From Amyelois transitella (Eukaryota > Arthropoda > Insecta > Lepidoptera > Pyralidae): a stretch of 64,000 bases of DNA. The stretch's first letter is position 1. Each line of letters opens with the position of its first letter. The position numbers were made by a program, and so were the translations under genes. The stretch is taken from assembly GCF_032362555.1 (NCBI RefSeq), contig NC_083507.1, positions 8,559,001-8,623,000 of the forward strand, given 5' to 3'. Positions 26,349 through 37,500 of this stretch are shown here, piece after piece. The notes below the pieces were generated by a model. That model was not told the DNA's origin and ran no database searches. It worked only from the letters and a program-made list of their open reading frames with translations.

Positions 26349-27701
26349 ATGACTTCAAAGCTGGGAGTTTGCATCACAGTTTTCCTGGCCCTAAGTGTAC
26401 GTAGAAACCCCCATTTATTTAACATTTTAGATTTAATGAATTAAAATTTGAGGCATTATGTAATTGCTGCTTTAAACTTTTGTATTTAACAAAGCCGTAT
26501 TAACCATGATCAGTCCATTGAAAATACTAGTCAGTCATCTCCCAAAAATTCAAACTGCAATGTTTTAAAAAGACTACCTATATACTGTAGAAATTTATAA
26601 ATTACTAACCTTTGTGTGCTCTGTGGTTCCTGGCACCAAACCAAAAAAGAATAGGACCACTCCATTGCTTTCCCTTGGATATTAAAAGTAAAAGGCGACT
26701 AAGGGATATGCTTATAAACTTGGGATTTTTGTTTTAAGCGATGGGCTAGCAACCTGTCACTAATTTAACCTCAATTCTAACTAACGGCTAACCTATTAGT
26801 CTTTCAAGATTGCTGGCTCTATCTACGTGATTATATGAATGAAATAGAATAGATTTATTTTCAAAATTAGATACAAAATATCACTTATTGACGTCACTGA
26901 ACTACCTTTTGCGCTGGGCTTTGCTCCATTGAGAATTTCTATAAGAGCCATGTTACTCCTGATGGTTTGTAAACCTCTATGCGTAATAGTGTTGCAATCG
27001 GTCTAGTAGCTTTTGAGTTTATTCGTTTTATTATTAGTATGAATGATATGAAAAGAAGGTGGCAGAGCTATCTTCTAATACTCATCATTAATATAAGTTG
27101 AGAAAAGAATCTTGGGTTCAATGTGCGGAAAACTGTCCTACAAAAGAGTCGTCATCCACTTCTTGCGCTATGAAGGATTTCAAGGTCCTCCTTTATTTTT
27201 ACATACATACATATGGTCACGTCTATATCCCTTGCGGTGTAGACAGAGCCAACAGTTTTGAAAAGACTCAATGGCGTACTATTTGCCTTAATGATAGAAT
27301 TGAGATTCAAATAGTGACAGGTTGCTAGCCCATCGCCTAAAAAAGAATCCCAAGTTTGTAAGCCTATCCCTTAGTCGCCTTTTATGACATCCATGGGTAA
27401 GAGATGGAGTAGTCCTATTCTTTTTTGTATGGGTGTCGGGAACCACAAGGCACGGAACGGACCTTTATTTTTAATGCACAAGAATGTTTATTTACTATGT
27501 GTTAATTTTTGTTGAATTTTTCAGATCTGCTCGGTTACTTGTCAGTATGGTTACGGAAATCCCGCCTTCCAACCAGGTTTTGGAGGTTTCATGCCGCCTC
27601 CACCACCTATCATCATTTCAAGAGGAGGAAATGATGGTGGCGACCGAAACATCTGGTTCCCTTTAATACTATTATTGCTCCTTGATGACGGATTTTGCTG
27701 A
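26349..27701 (+). CDS. Small secreted Gly/Pro-rich peptide, two exons
   Basis: Exon 1 (26349-26396) encodes MTSKLGVCITVFLALS, a signal-peptide core, and ends at a good donor (AGT|GTACGT). Exon 2 (27525-27701) follows a clear acceptor (TTTTTCAG) in phase 0 and ends in TGA; AATAAA follows about ten bases later. The 74-residue product has a signal peptide of about 20-22 residues, with cleavage likely near VTC|QYGYG. Then comes a Gly/Pro-rich segment with five consecutive prolines, a hydrophilic RGGNDGGDRN, and an unusual hydrophobic end, IWFPLILLLLLDDGFC. It contains four cysteines. It resembles the many small Gly-rich cuticle or silk-gland peptides of Lepidoptera, but I cannot name a family. 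The 1.1-kb intron carries two family A repeats in opposite orientations. Confidence 0.75.
26613..26835 (+). repeat. Family A copy inside the peptide gene's intron
   Basis: Starts with a degenerate GTGTGCTCTGTGGTTCCTGG and contains GGGCTAGCAACCTGTCAC. It lies in inverted orientation to the copy at 27193-27453, so the intron RNA could pair with itself. Confidence 0.8.
27193..27453 (-). repeat. Family A copy inside the peptide gene's intron
   Basis: Well-preserved minus-strand copy with an ATACATACATA tail, ending GGGAACCACAAGGCAC. Confidence 0.85.
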
Positions 27702-27715
27702 ATAATTTGTAATAA

Positions 27716-28532
27716 AAAAGGATAAATCCTATCAATATTGTTTCTAAATTTCCTTTATTCTACAAATAAGGTTTCTGGGATACGCTCTTTCTTTTACCAC
27801 TAGCCGTATTATTCCATATTAATATAGAACTAAGTACTCCCAACTACATTCTCAGTTATTGTCGTTGAATTAAGTCAAGTAGGGGTTCCCGAAGGAAAGG
27901 CAGAAAAATTGCAAATTTTTCTTTATTTCTATAGTCTAGAATTGACTGACATGCTGTGAAAAAAATAAGCACAATAAAACGTCCTATCTCTTGTTCTTTC
28001 GATTCCAATGTTAAACAAATTAACTTCATGCCTCCTGGTAACTGGTAACAAGCATGATATGAAACCTATGGTACCTATTTTAGGGGAGTTTATTCTAATA
28101 CAATTTTTTTTTATACAATAGAAAGTAATTCCTGTGCCTGCTTCCTTTTTATTCTGAAACATTAAAATGTCAATATGCCAAGTGCCAACCCACCAAACCT
28201 ATAAAAAAACACTAGCTGTCATTTCGATCTGACTCTGATTTCGTTGGACACAAGTTTATAAAAAAATAGAAAAAGTATGGACGTTTTGTAAATGCAATTA
28301 TTATTTTGATTATTTTATCGTAATTCTTAATTAATATGATTTCGTATTATTTCAACATATTGATCCTTTTTCGAAACTTGCTGAACTGAAATTGCCTTAA
28401 TATGGAGCAGGCGTATTCTACCGAAGTTATCTTATCTCATTGATTAGATTATTGTCAAAATTGTTTTATTTCCCGTATTCAACAGTAAAATGAAGGCAGT
28501 AATGATTTAGAAATCCCGTGCATACGTGCGAA
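27716..28532. other. Intergenic; upstream region of ANKRD13C
   Basis: AT-rich, without a recognisable repeat. The promoter and 5'UTR of the ANKRD13C-like gene should lie in its right half; no TATA box was identified. Confidence 0.4.
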
Positions 28533-29861
28533 ATGTCTAATACTAATTGTGCAGAGGAAGAATCATTTCCTTTACACGAGTGTGTGTTTATTGGGGACGT
28601 GCGTAAACTGTCCTCTTTACTGAGAAACAACGACGTGACACGTAAAGACAAACATGGAAATACAGCTCTACATTTGGCCGTTATGCTTGGTCGCAAGGAA
28701 TGTGTGCAGCTCCTTCTGGCCCATAGCGCTCCAGTCAAAGTAAAAAACCTTGCAGGCTGGTCGCCGCTCGCAGAGGCTATAAGTTATGGTGACCGTCAAA
28801 CCATTTCATCGCTGGTCCGTAAGCTCAAGCAACAGGCGCGCGAGCAAATGGAGATCAGACGACCTGATCTCATTAGAGCTCTTGCTCAAATACAAGACTT
28901 TTACATGGAACTGAAATGGGATTTTCATTCCTGGGTCCCTCTAGTCTCTAGGATATTGCCTTCAGATGTGTGCAAAATTTATAAGTGTGGCTCAAGTATC
29001 AGGTTAGACACCACACTAGTTGATTTTACTGATATGAAGTGGGAAAGAGGAGATATATCTTTCATATTTCAAGGGGAGAAAGTACCTAGTGAATCATTGA
29101 CTGTAATGGATAACAAAGCTAATGTATACCAACGTGTTCGCTATGAGGAAACAGAGAATGAAATAGAGGATGAGGTTGACATTTTGATGTCCAGTGATAT
29201 TTTGGCTGCACAGATGTCAACTAAAGGTATTGCCTTTTCTAGAGCACAATCTGGATGGATATTTAGAGAAGATCGCAAAGAAACAGTTGCTGGTTTATAC
29301 AAAAGTGATATCTATACTATAACAGGCTTAGTTTTAGAATCACGTAAAAGACGAGAACACTTATCTACAGATGATCTTCAGAAGAATAAAGCAATTATTG
29401 AAAGTCTTACAAAAGGCAACACTCAAAATTTGGAGACTGATGGAGAGCCAGCAAGACGTGCCTCATTGAATCCTCCACCTGAGAGCAATGTGGATTGGAA
29501 TACTTACATATCATCTCTGCCAGGTCAATACCCAAGCTTAGGCAGGGAAATTGTATATAAGGAGTCTTCAAGAAATTTCCGAGCCACCATAGCAATGAGC
29601 GATGATTTTCCTCTTAGTGTTGACATGCTGCTGAATGTTTTAGAAGTGATTGCACCTTTTAAGCACTTTGCAAAATTACGTCAATTTGTTGCCATGAAAT
29701 TGCCAAAAGGATTTCCAGTGAAAATCGATATTCCTATTTTGCCAACAGTTACTGCTAAAATAACATTTCAAAAATTTGATTTTCGTGATGACATTAATCC
29801 AGATTTATTCATTATTCCAGAAGATTATGTTGAAGATCCGCTGCGATTCCCTGACTTATGA
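28533..29861 (+). CDS. ANKRD13C: ANKRD13C-like protein, intronless
   Basis: 442 residues from ATG at 28533, the first ATG in the frame. Residues about 10-100 form two to three ankyrin repeats (PLHECVFIGDVRKLSSLL; HGNTALHLAVMLGRKECVQL; GWSPLAEAISYGD). The rest matches the GPCR-chaperone domain of the ANKRD13 family, including WDFHSWVPLVSRILPSD and the C-terminal FPVKIDIPILPTVTAKITF. It ends EDPLRFPDL, which I recall as the ANKRD13C ending, and lacks the ubiquitin-interacting motifs of ANKRD13A/B/D. Human ANKRD13C is about 541 residues, the extra mostly N-terminal. The family member is reported to act on the ER membrane as a chaperone controlling maturation and exit of G-protein-coupled receptors. 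The CDS has no intron, unusual next to the 24-exon neighbour. Confidence 0.9.
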   Translation: MSNTNCAEEESFPLHECVFIGDVRKLSSLLRNNDVTRKDKHGNTALHLAVMLGRKECVQLLLAHSAPVKVKNLAGWSPLAEAISYGDRQTISSLVRKLKQQAREQMEIRRPDLIRALAQIQDFYMELKWDFHSWVPLVSRILPSDVCKIYKCGSSIRLDTTLVDFTDMKWERGDISFIFQGEKVPSESLTVMDNKANVYQRVRYEETENEIEDEVDILMSSDILAAQMSTKGIAFSRAQSGWIFREDRKETVAGLYKSDIYTITGLVLESRKRREHLSTDDLQKNKAIIESLTKGNTQNLETDGEPARRASLNPPPESNVDWNTYISSLPGQYPSLGREIVYKESSRNFRATIAMSDDFPLSVDMLLNVLEVIAPFKHFAKLRQFVAMKLPKGFPVKIDIPILPTVTAKITFQKFDFRDDINPDLFIIPEDYVEDPLRFPDL

Positions 29862-31050
29862 CGCTTTGATATTCTAACACTGTTTGAAGTAAACGAAAGG
29901 CCTGTATGGCGACGCAATACTAGGAAAGGGCGCTCGCGACGTTTATTGAGACCGCGGTCACGTTGCAGGCCTGCCCCATCTGGCTTGCTCACCATAGAGT
30001 TCCCCATGCTGTTTGGCTTTGGAAGTTCCTACTCCAGCCATTGTGTTCTATTTGTGGAATAACAAATTGTATTAAACATGCATTAACTGTTGGTGAAATT
30101 ATGTAGTTGTTTCTGTAAAACAGTGTTAGAATAATTGAAGTCCCCATTAGGAAAACATTGTATTATTTTGACCTTCAAGTTGTGCATGTCTGTTGAATTT
30201 AATCAAATTTTGTTTATTCTGTGATTGATATTTGGTTTTTGTGTATTTCCATTAATGTCACTAAATGTTCTGTGTTCAGTATTCATGTGTCTATAGTAGA
30301 GTAGTAAATCCATTGCTCATTCAGGTCATTGTGTCTACAATGGAATTATCTTGTTGATTTATTTTTGTATGTATTATTTATTTTTATTTAAGTATGAGTT
30401 ATTATATATTAGATGATGATATGACTGATACAGGACATTTTTGTATATTTATATAGCAAGGCTATAAAAATTTACATCTTACCTCTATTAAAAATGGGCC
30501 TGTTTGAATACCTTTTGGCCTACATAGTAAAGATATTAACTACATACAACAAATATATTAAATTCATGTTCATTCTAAATAGATATACTTGACACTATCA
30601 TAATTTATTCAAGTTGCAACTCAATCAAAATTTGCCTGAAGAAGTCAATTGTGCCTTCAGCATTTCTCATTTGTAGTGAAGTTGTAGAAATGTGCATTAC
30701 ATTTTCAAAACCATGCAAAAGATGAATGTAATAAATCTAGTAAATTTAATATAAAAGCACTGAATGTACTTACTATGATAAAATTAGGAAACATTCTATT
30801 TCTATTGTAGCACATTAGAGTAGTCTGCTTGTAGAGTATCATGCAGATAATTGTTTATCGAGATAGTTACTATTATAAGATTAATCAGATATAAGTACAT
30901 TCGACAATAACTGTTCAATCCCACCTATCAGATTTGGTTTTGTATGAATTTTGTTTTCTTGCCAATAACATTCATTTCTGTTTTGTAATTATTTTCAAAG
31001 AAAAAGTATGAAATTAAGGAATAAATAAATTTTAAAATGTTGTACCTATT
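29862..31050 (+). other. 3'UTR of the ANKRD13C-like gene
   Basis: AT-rich trailer of about 1.2 kb with overlapping AATAAA signals at 31020-31029. Its first part (29869-29902) is a near match, in inverted orientation, to the inside of a small foldback element at 31476-31593. The end lies about 250 bases from the stop codon of the convergent CCDC39-like gene. Confidence 0.6.
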
Positions 31051-31299
31051 CAATTATTTCATTTTTAACGTTCTTTTGCACCAGTTTTCGAACAAAATCA
31101 AACAATATATTTATTACAAAATTTATTTATGTATTAATATTAGCTAAATAGTTTACAATGTCAACATTACCAGAATTTGTCTACATTTCTCATGTCGACC
31201 CACAACCCTCACACTGTTTTCTTTTCTAAGCATTAATGCTGAAAATACATGACCCCTTAGTTCAAACATTACCTATAAAGAACGGCCTTATTTACTGAT

Positions 31300-34200
31300 T
31301 TATTTCAAAGACCGCTGAGACTGCATACTGCAACGTCTAGGACCGCACTTCTCTTGGGGTTCTTCGAATCCAAGCGTCACCACACGCATCGATATTGCCG
31401 ACTTGCGCGCTGCGGAAATATTTATTTACTCGTATACTTTATTGTACGAGTATATACTTATCAGTAAATACAAAAACAAAGGTGCCCTAAACCCAATGGT
31501 CTGTAGCATTATGTAACAGAATTACCAGGGGCCTTTCGTTTACTTAAAACAGTGTTTGAATATTATTACCATTGGGTTAAGCAGGCATCCTTTGTGTCTT
31601 TACTGATAGGTACAGATGTTACGATGACTCTACATGAAGCGAGAAAATGCCAAGACGATGACTGAATCGACCGATGTATAGACAGACAGTGTTAAGTTCT
31701 GCATTGCCACGCCATACAACATGATGAACTGACTGATCCGGCAATGGATCAACATTATGTATACTGGGATGTCAAACTTACCATGTTCAGCCGGTTCGTC
31801 GGCCAACTGTAAATGAAAATAAAGTATAAAGCCGCCATATCAAGTGATCTACCTTCTAAAACATTATCGAGAATCATAGTTACCAATGTCAGCGCTTCAG
31901 CCGAGCATGTTAACATGACCGTTAGTAAGAACATTTTATTGTGTCAATCATTTTAAAATTTCTTAATAAAGACAAGTGTAGTTCCCGAGGCGTTTTTAAA
32001 TAGGACCGCACCATCTCTTTTCCATGGATGTTGTAAAAGGCGGCTAAGTGAATAGGCACATTCATCTAATGCAGCTTTTACCAATGATCCAATATGGGTA
32101 AAAAGTTACCTGGCAAAGGATGCGGAGGTCAGACGGAAGTCGCTTCATGTAAAAACATGATTAATCATGGTCAAAGGCGTACCTACCCGGACTCATCTCT
32201 ATGTATGTAAAATTCAAAACCAATATCTACTTATTTCAAACCCCTTTTTTCTTCACTTGTTCTCTTTGATCTAGTGTTTTTATGTGAAGACGCTTTCGCT
32301 CATTAGTCTATATCATCCACGATGTAGGTATTTACCGCTGGCTGCCTATGTCCTTATAAAATTTGTCTCTTGAAAACCATGAAAGGTTTATACTAACCGA
32401 ATCCTCGCCGACCTTCTCAGCCAGGGTCTTGCGGAATGCGGACAGCCTCTTAGTGTATCCGCTCGCCACGCTCATGCCACTGTGCACAGACTCCGACGAT
32501 GTTGAGAATATCGATTCTGCAAATAGGTTAACAGTTTAAGTTTCCAAATTTATGCCCAGATTCAAATGAGTTGTTAAATGCAAAAGATTACATTTTGTCA
32601 TTTTTTCGAATGAAATACTTCCTCCATACTTTGCTATAGAAACAAATAGATATAGTGTGCCAGGTGTTTTCTCACCCAATTCGGAATTCACCGGTACCGA
32701 CCACTTGATTGCGTACCATTATCTATATAAAACTGAGTTTTTTGTATGTAGACAGACGGACGGATGGACAGACAGCGCTCCGCTGTCTGTCCATCCATTA
32801 GTAATAGGGTCCCGTTTTTATATTTGAGGTACGAAACTTTAAAAGGGCAAGTATGCCCTGTAGGAAGTATCCTATAAAAATACTAGGTATATATAATCTT
32901 ACTATTTTATACTACAGAGAGATATTGAAGAGCGTTTTAAAATTAACTTACCCTCCACTCGTATAGATTTTGCACGTCTATCAGTAGAGTCGTTAGCGAT
33001 GCTGTTAAGGGAATGATATAACCATTACAATTAATAAACAAAATACTAACATTGTGAATCAAAATACATCGGATAAGGAGAGTGTGAATGGAAATCGGAG
33101 ACGTCCTGGCGCAGGGTCAGGTCAAAAGTACCGGAAACCGATGAGCAATCATGAAAACAGTTATGAAGCGAAAAAAGTATGCAAGGATTGCGGCCAGTGG
33201 AAAATTATAGACTCTGTCTACCCTACCAGGAAAAGGCGTGATTTTGTCTGACCCTGACCTTTCACCAGGAAGTAAATTCAAATAAACATAGGTAAATATT
33301 AATTTTATGAAACCGGCTATCTCTTACGTTTTCACATCTAAACAAAAAAGAAAGAATATTTATAGGCTACTGTAACTGTTGCTCGCGACTTCGTCCACCT
33401 TAAATCTGTATAAATTTAAAGTTATAATTTTATTCCATTGTCTTAGCAATATTGCTGAAAAGTTTCATAAAAATACGTTCAGTGGTTTTTGCGTGAAAGA
33501 ATAACAAACACAAACCCATCCTTACAAATTGCATTTGTGATACCTTCATTCAAATATTGTGTAACTCGATGGTATGCGATCAAAATAGTCTGTTAATGTT
33601 ATTTTTAAATCCATATTCACTAACATATTTAGAAATTTACGCATACTTCGCGGTCATAAACTAGAACTATATAATGAAATTAATCATAAAATGCAATATC
33701 ATGTTTAACAATATTGAGTGTCATACGACATCTGGAATGCGAGTGCTAATCGATCGTGCCGTATCAGGCTACACGCCGTAATGCGAGTCATTAGTTCGCT
33801 AGATAGCTGATATTGATTTGTTAGCTGACCGTGCAACAAATGGAATGATAACAGGTGCCTAATTATGTGATTTATCGCATAAAAATGCGCATTGCATGTG
33901 TGCATTCCACGGAATTTTATTAAATGCAATAGAAAACATGTTATGGTTGGTCTTTATATTTACTTAACGAAAACTCAAATAATAGATTTGACTTTTAAAA
34001 TCCCCGTGATTCGGGAATATGTTTACTTATCACACATCTAAGGAGAATATGGAGAAAAAGCCTGTCCGTTGAGAGGAGACGGAGCGGCCAGAGGGTTACT
34101 CTCTAAATACCCGCTTTTGATACTGGCGTGCTTGACACAGGCACGCCTTTAAACCTGAGGGGTATCCATTCCACTTTCGCCGCCCAATCAGCCCTCGTCG

Positions 34201-34555
34201 TGATTTTGGGGAATAATTGTATACTAACTCAACGATAATCTTATTTCATAGGTACTACATCCGTGTAAATTGTAGACTGTTATCAAAGGTTCTTTAAAAC
34301 CCCGCCCGCATCCCCCAACTAAAAATAATATCAGCATCTCTCCTATTAAGATGATGTAGGTTCTCCTCCCTTTGATACCCACCGCTCTATGAACATGAGC
34401 AGCCGTCGCTGGTGAGTGGCGACATGTCTCTGCAGGTCCGTGGAGGAGAGCAGCACGGCGAGGCGGATGTGGAGTTCGGGTGACTCGCAGATTTGGTCAA
34501 GGTTGCTGAGAGCGTTGTAAGCCGCCTCGGCGTAGTCGCGCACCCATACCGACAT
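31300..34555 (-). CDS. CCDC39: CCDC39-like C-terminal exons 20-24
   Basis: Exon 20 can read straight on to a TAA (ending WVSKGGEPTSS), but a donor AGCG|GTGGGT inside it, in phase 2, joins exactly to exon 21. The chain then adds IANDSTDRRAKSIRVE, a Ser-rich STSSESVHSGMSVASGY segment, a 25-base microexon (LADEPAEH) and a last exon ending MQSQRSLK. Vertebrate CCDC39 also ends in a Ser-rich tail followed by a short hydrophobic motif; here KSAISMRVVTLGFEEP is in the equivalent place. All four junctions keep phase. The short form ending in exon 20 remains a possible alternative product. Confidence 0.7.
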
Positions 34556-37500
34556 CTATTAGAGTTTACAGTGTGATTATACTATACCTCTATGAAATAA
34601 GAGATACTTATTTACGTATTACTTTTTTATCGTATAAATTTTTTATTATATAAATTTTTTATTTCATAATCCTATTACGTAAAGAAGGATAAAATATTTG
34701 ATTTTACGGGTGTTCAAACTGACTGTCTCTGAAGTCTGACTCAAGAAAATTTATGGTCTGATGCGCTAAGGCACATTTAGCGCCTTTACCACACTGATTT
34801 CAACTCATTCTCGACTACCCACTTGTAAAACCATCATTACCACAAACTACGCCACACTTGCCTGGAAGAAACGCCATTCGTCCACCCCCTCCACTAGTTT
34901 CCGCGCGCGCCTCGCGTTGTGTTTCACGATGTCACGCGCATTGGAGAGCTGACACTCTTGGCGTGTAAGGCGTTCTCGAACTGACTCCAATTCATTTTCC
35001 GCTTCAGCACTGAAAATGTTATTCTCACTTCATATTTTGATTAAACAAGTGTTATTAAAAATCCAAGTCAAGCTTTTCAGCATTTAAATGGTTTTTTCTT
35101 GTGTCTGTTTCATCCTAGTTATATTGATCTGCCTCGATGCATTGAAGATATTACTAATTATAAATGCAATCGAGATTAGGAAAATATTCTCTTTTTTGGT
35201 AAAAACTTCTTTCCTTTGTGGAGATCATTGGTAGTCTCACTTACTGCCTGGCTTCGAGTTGTTTTCTCTTGTCCACAAGCATAGTCCTTCGAGAGCGAGT
35301 GTCCGACACTAATTGGTCAAGAGCCTCGATTTCTGCGTTTTGTTTCTTCAGCTCATCACGAGCGACGTAATATTGCTTCGAGAGCTCGTTAAGCTCCTCG
35401 ATCTCCGGGGCTGGGCAAACACAAATTAATGAATATATAATAATATATGTAGATTGTAGGTATAAACGGTACATAGAACAAGACGGATAGAACAGATTGC
35501 CATCGCAGAAGGGCTTCTAATGTCGTCGTAATAGGAGTGGAGGGGGTCTCTGCACCAGCAGTTTGACCATAGGGGCGGCAAAAAGTACCCATGCAAGGAT
35601 CGCTTGATGAAGTGGTCCTAATCAGGCATGTCCTCTTATGGGGGCAATTAGAGGATGAGCCTCCTCAAGCACGTGCTCACTGTCGTGCTGCAGCGGCGCG
35701 AGGTGCCGCATGAAGTGCTGGTGCGCACTGTGCACTACCGGCCGCGCCGTCTAAAACGTTTCAGTAAGCGGTGCGGTACGTGTTATCTGTGGCAGAAACC
35801 AGGATGACGCGCTCACTGTCGTGCTGCAGCGGCGCGAGGTGCCGCATGAAGTGCTGGTGCGCACTGTGCACTACCGGCCGCGCCGTCTAAAACGTTTCAG
35901 TAAGCGGTGCGGTACGTGTTATCTGTGGCAGAAACCAGGATGACGCGCTCACTGTCGTGCTGCAGCGGCGCGAGGTGCCGCATGAAGTGCTGGTGCGCAC
36001 TGTGCACTACCGGCCGCGCCGTCTAAAACGTTTCAGTAAGCGGTGCGGTACGTGTTATCTGTGGCAGAAACCAGGATGACGCGCTCACTGTCGTGCTGCA
36101 GCGGCGCGAGGTGCCGCATGAAGTGCTGGTGCGCACTGTGCACTACCGGCCGCGCCGTCTAAAACGTTTCAGTAAGCGGTGCGGTACGTGTTATCTGTGG
36201 CAGAAACCAGGATGACGCGCTCACTGTCGTGCTGCAGCGGCGCGAGGTGCCGCATGAAGTGCTGGTGCGCACTGTGCACTACCGGCCGCGCCGTCTAAAA
36301 CGTTTCAGTAAGCGGTGCGGTACGTGTTATCTGTGGCAGAAACCAGGATGACGCGCTCACTGTCGTGCTGCAGCGGCGCGAGGTGCCGCATGAAGTGCTG
36401 GTGCGCACTGTGCACTACCGGCCGCGCCGTCTAAAACGTTTCAGTAAGCGGTGCGGTACGTGTTATCTGTGGCAGAAACCAGGATGACGCGCTCACTGTC
36501 GTGCTGCAGCGGCGCGAGGTGCCGCATGAAGTGCTGGTGCGCACTGTGCACTACCGGCCGCGCCGTCTAAAACGTTTCAGTAAGCGGTGCGGTACGTGTT
36601 ATCTGTGGCAGAAACCAGGATGACGTGCTCACTGTCGTGCTGCAGCGGCGCGAGGTGCCGCATGAAGTGCTGGTGCGCGCTGTGCACGACCCGCAGCGTG
36701 GCCTCCAGCGCCGCGACGTCGCGCTCGCGCCGCGTGATGTCGCCGTCCAGCGCCGCGCCACGCGTGCGCAGTTCGGCGCGCTCCGCCGCGAACTAAAACG
36801 TGGCAATTACGGATTACTTTATTAATACGTAACTAACTGTCCCGGCAAACGTTGTTTTACCATATAAATAGTTTTTAAGTAATTTCTAGTTAAAAAAAAT
36901 TTAACGGTGGACAACCCTTATCACTAACGGGTATGTATAGAAAATAGATGTTGGCCGATTCTCAGACCTACTCAATATTCACAAAATTTCATGAGAATCG
37001 GTCATGCCGTTTCGGAGGAGTACCTACGGGTTCGAACATTGTGACACGAGAATGTTATATATAAGATTATCGCTTGAAGGCTGTACGACGCACGTGTAAG
37101 GTGGTTCCCGGCACTAGAATAAGACCACCACTCTATCTTTCCCATGGATGCCGAAAAGGCGAGTAAGAGAATATGCGCACATTCATCTAGTGCCAGCTTT
37201 CTTGCTAATTTAGTAACGGAAAAAAAAACTATAGGTTGTACTAGCTGCTTTTCCTCCTCTGCAGTATGTATTTATTTATAACAGAATTTAATTTCCTACG
37301 AATTCAGTCACATCATTACATGGCGACCCTGCCAGTGCCGTTGTCTAGTGTGGTACTAGATGTGTTTAAAACATTGAGTAAAAAAAAATCACAGGCTTTC
37401 TGCCAATTCAACTGTCAATAACCTAATCAGCGGCGCCGGACTACGTACCTTTATTTTAAAGAAGGTAACAGAAAGCTGCTGTCCTGATTCATCTTTTCCG

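Noticed and set aside
33054..33251. 65-codon plus-strand frame with two cysteines (CKDCGQW)
   Set aside because: It resembles repeat-derived sequence and lies in a CCDC39 intron on the opposite strand; no second Cys pair or promoter.
35671..36632. CRISPR-like array
   Set aside because: The period is regular, but there are no short repeats with unique spacers; whole 136-bp units are repeated, in a eukaryotic intron.
36567..36825. Arg/Ser-rich frames over CCDC39 exon 17 on both strands
   Set aside because: Off-frame readings of a GC-rich exon; the coiled-coil frame matches the family and both neighbouring exons.
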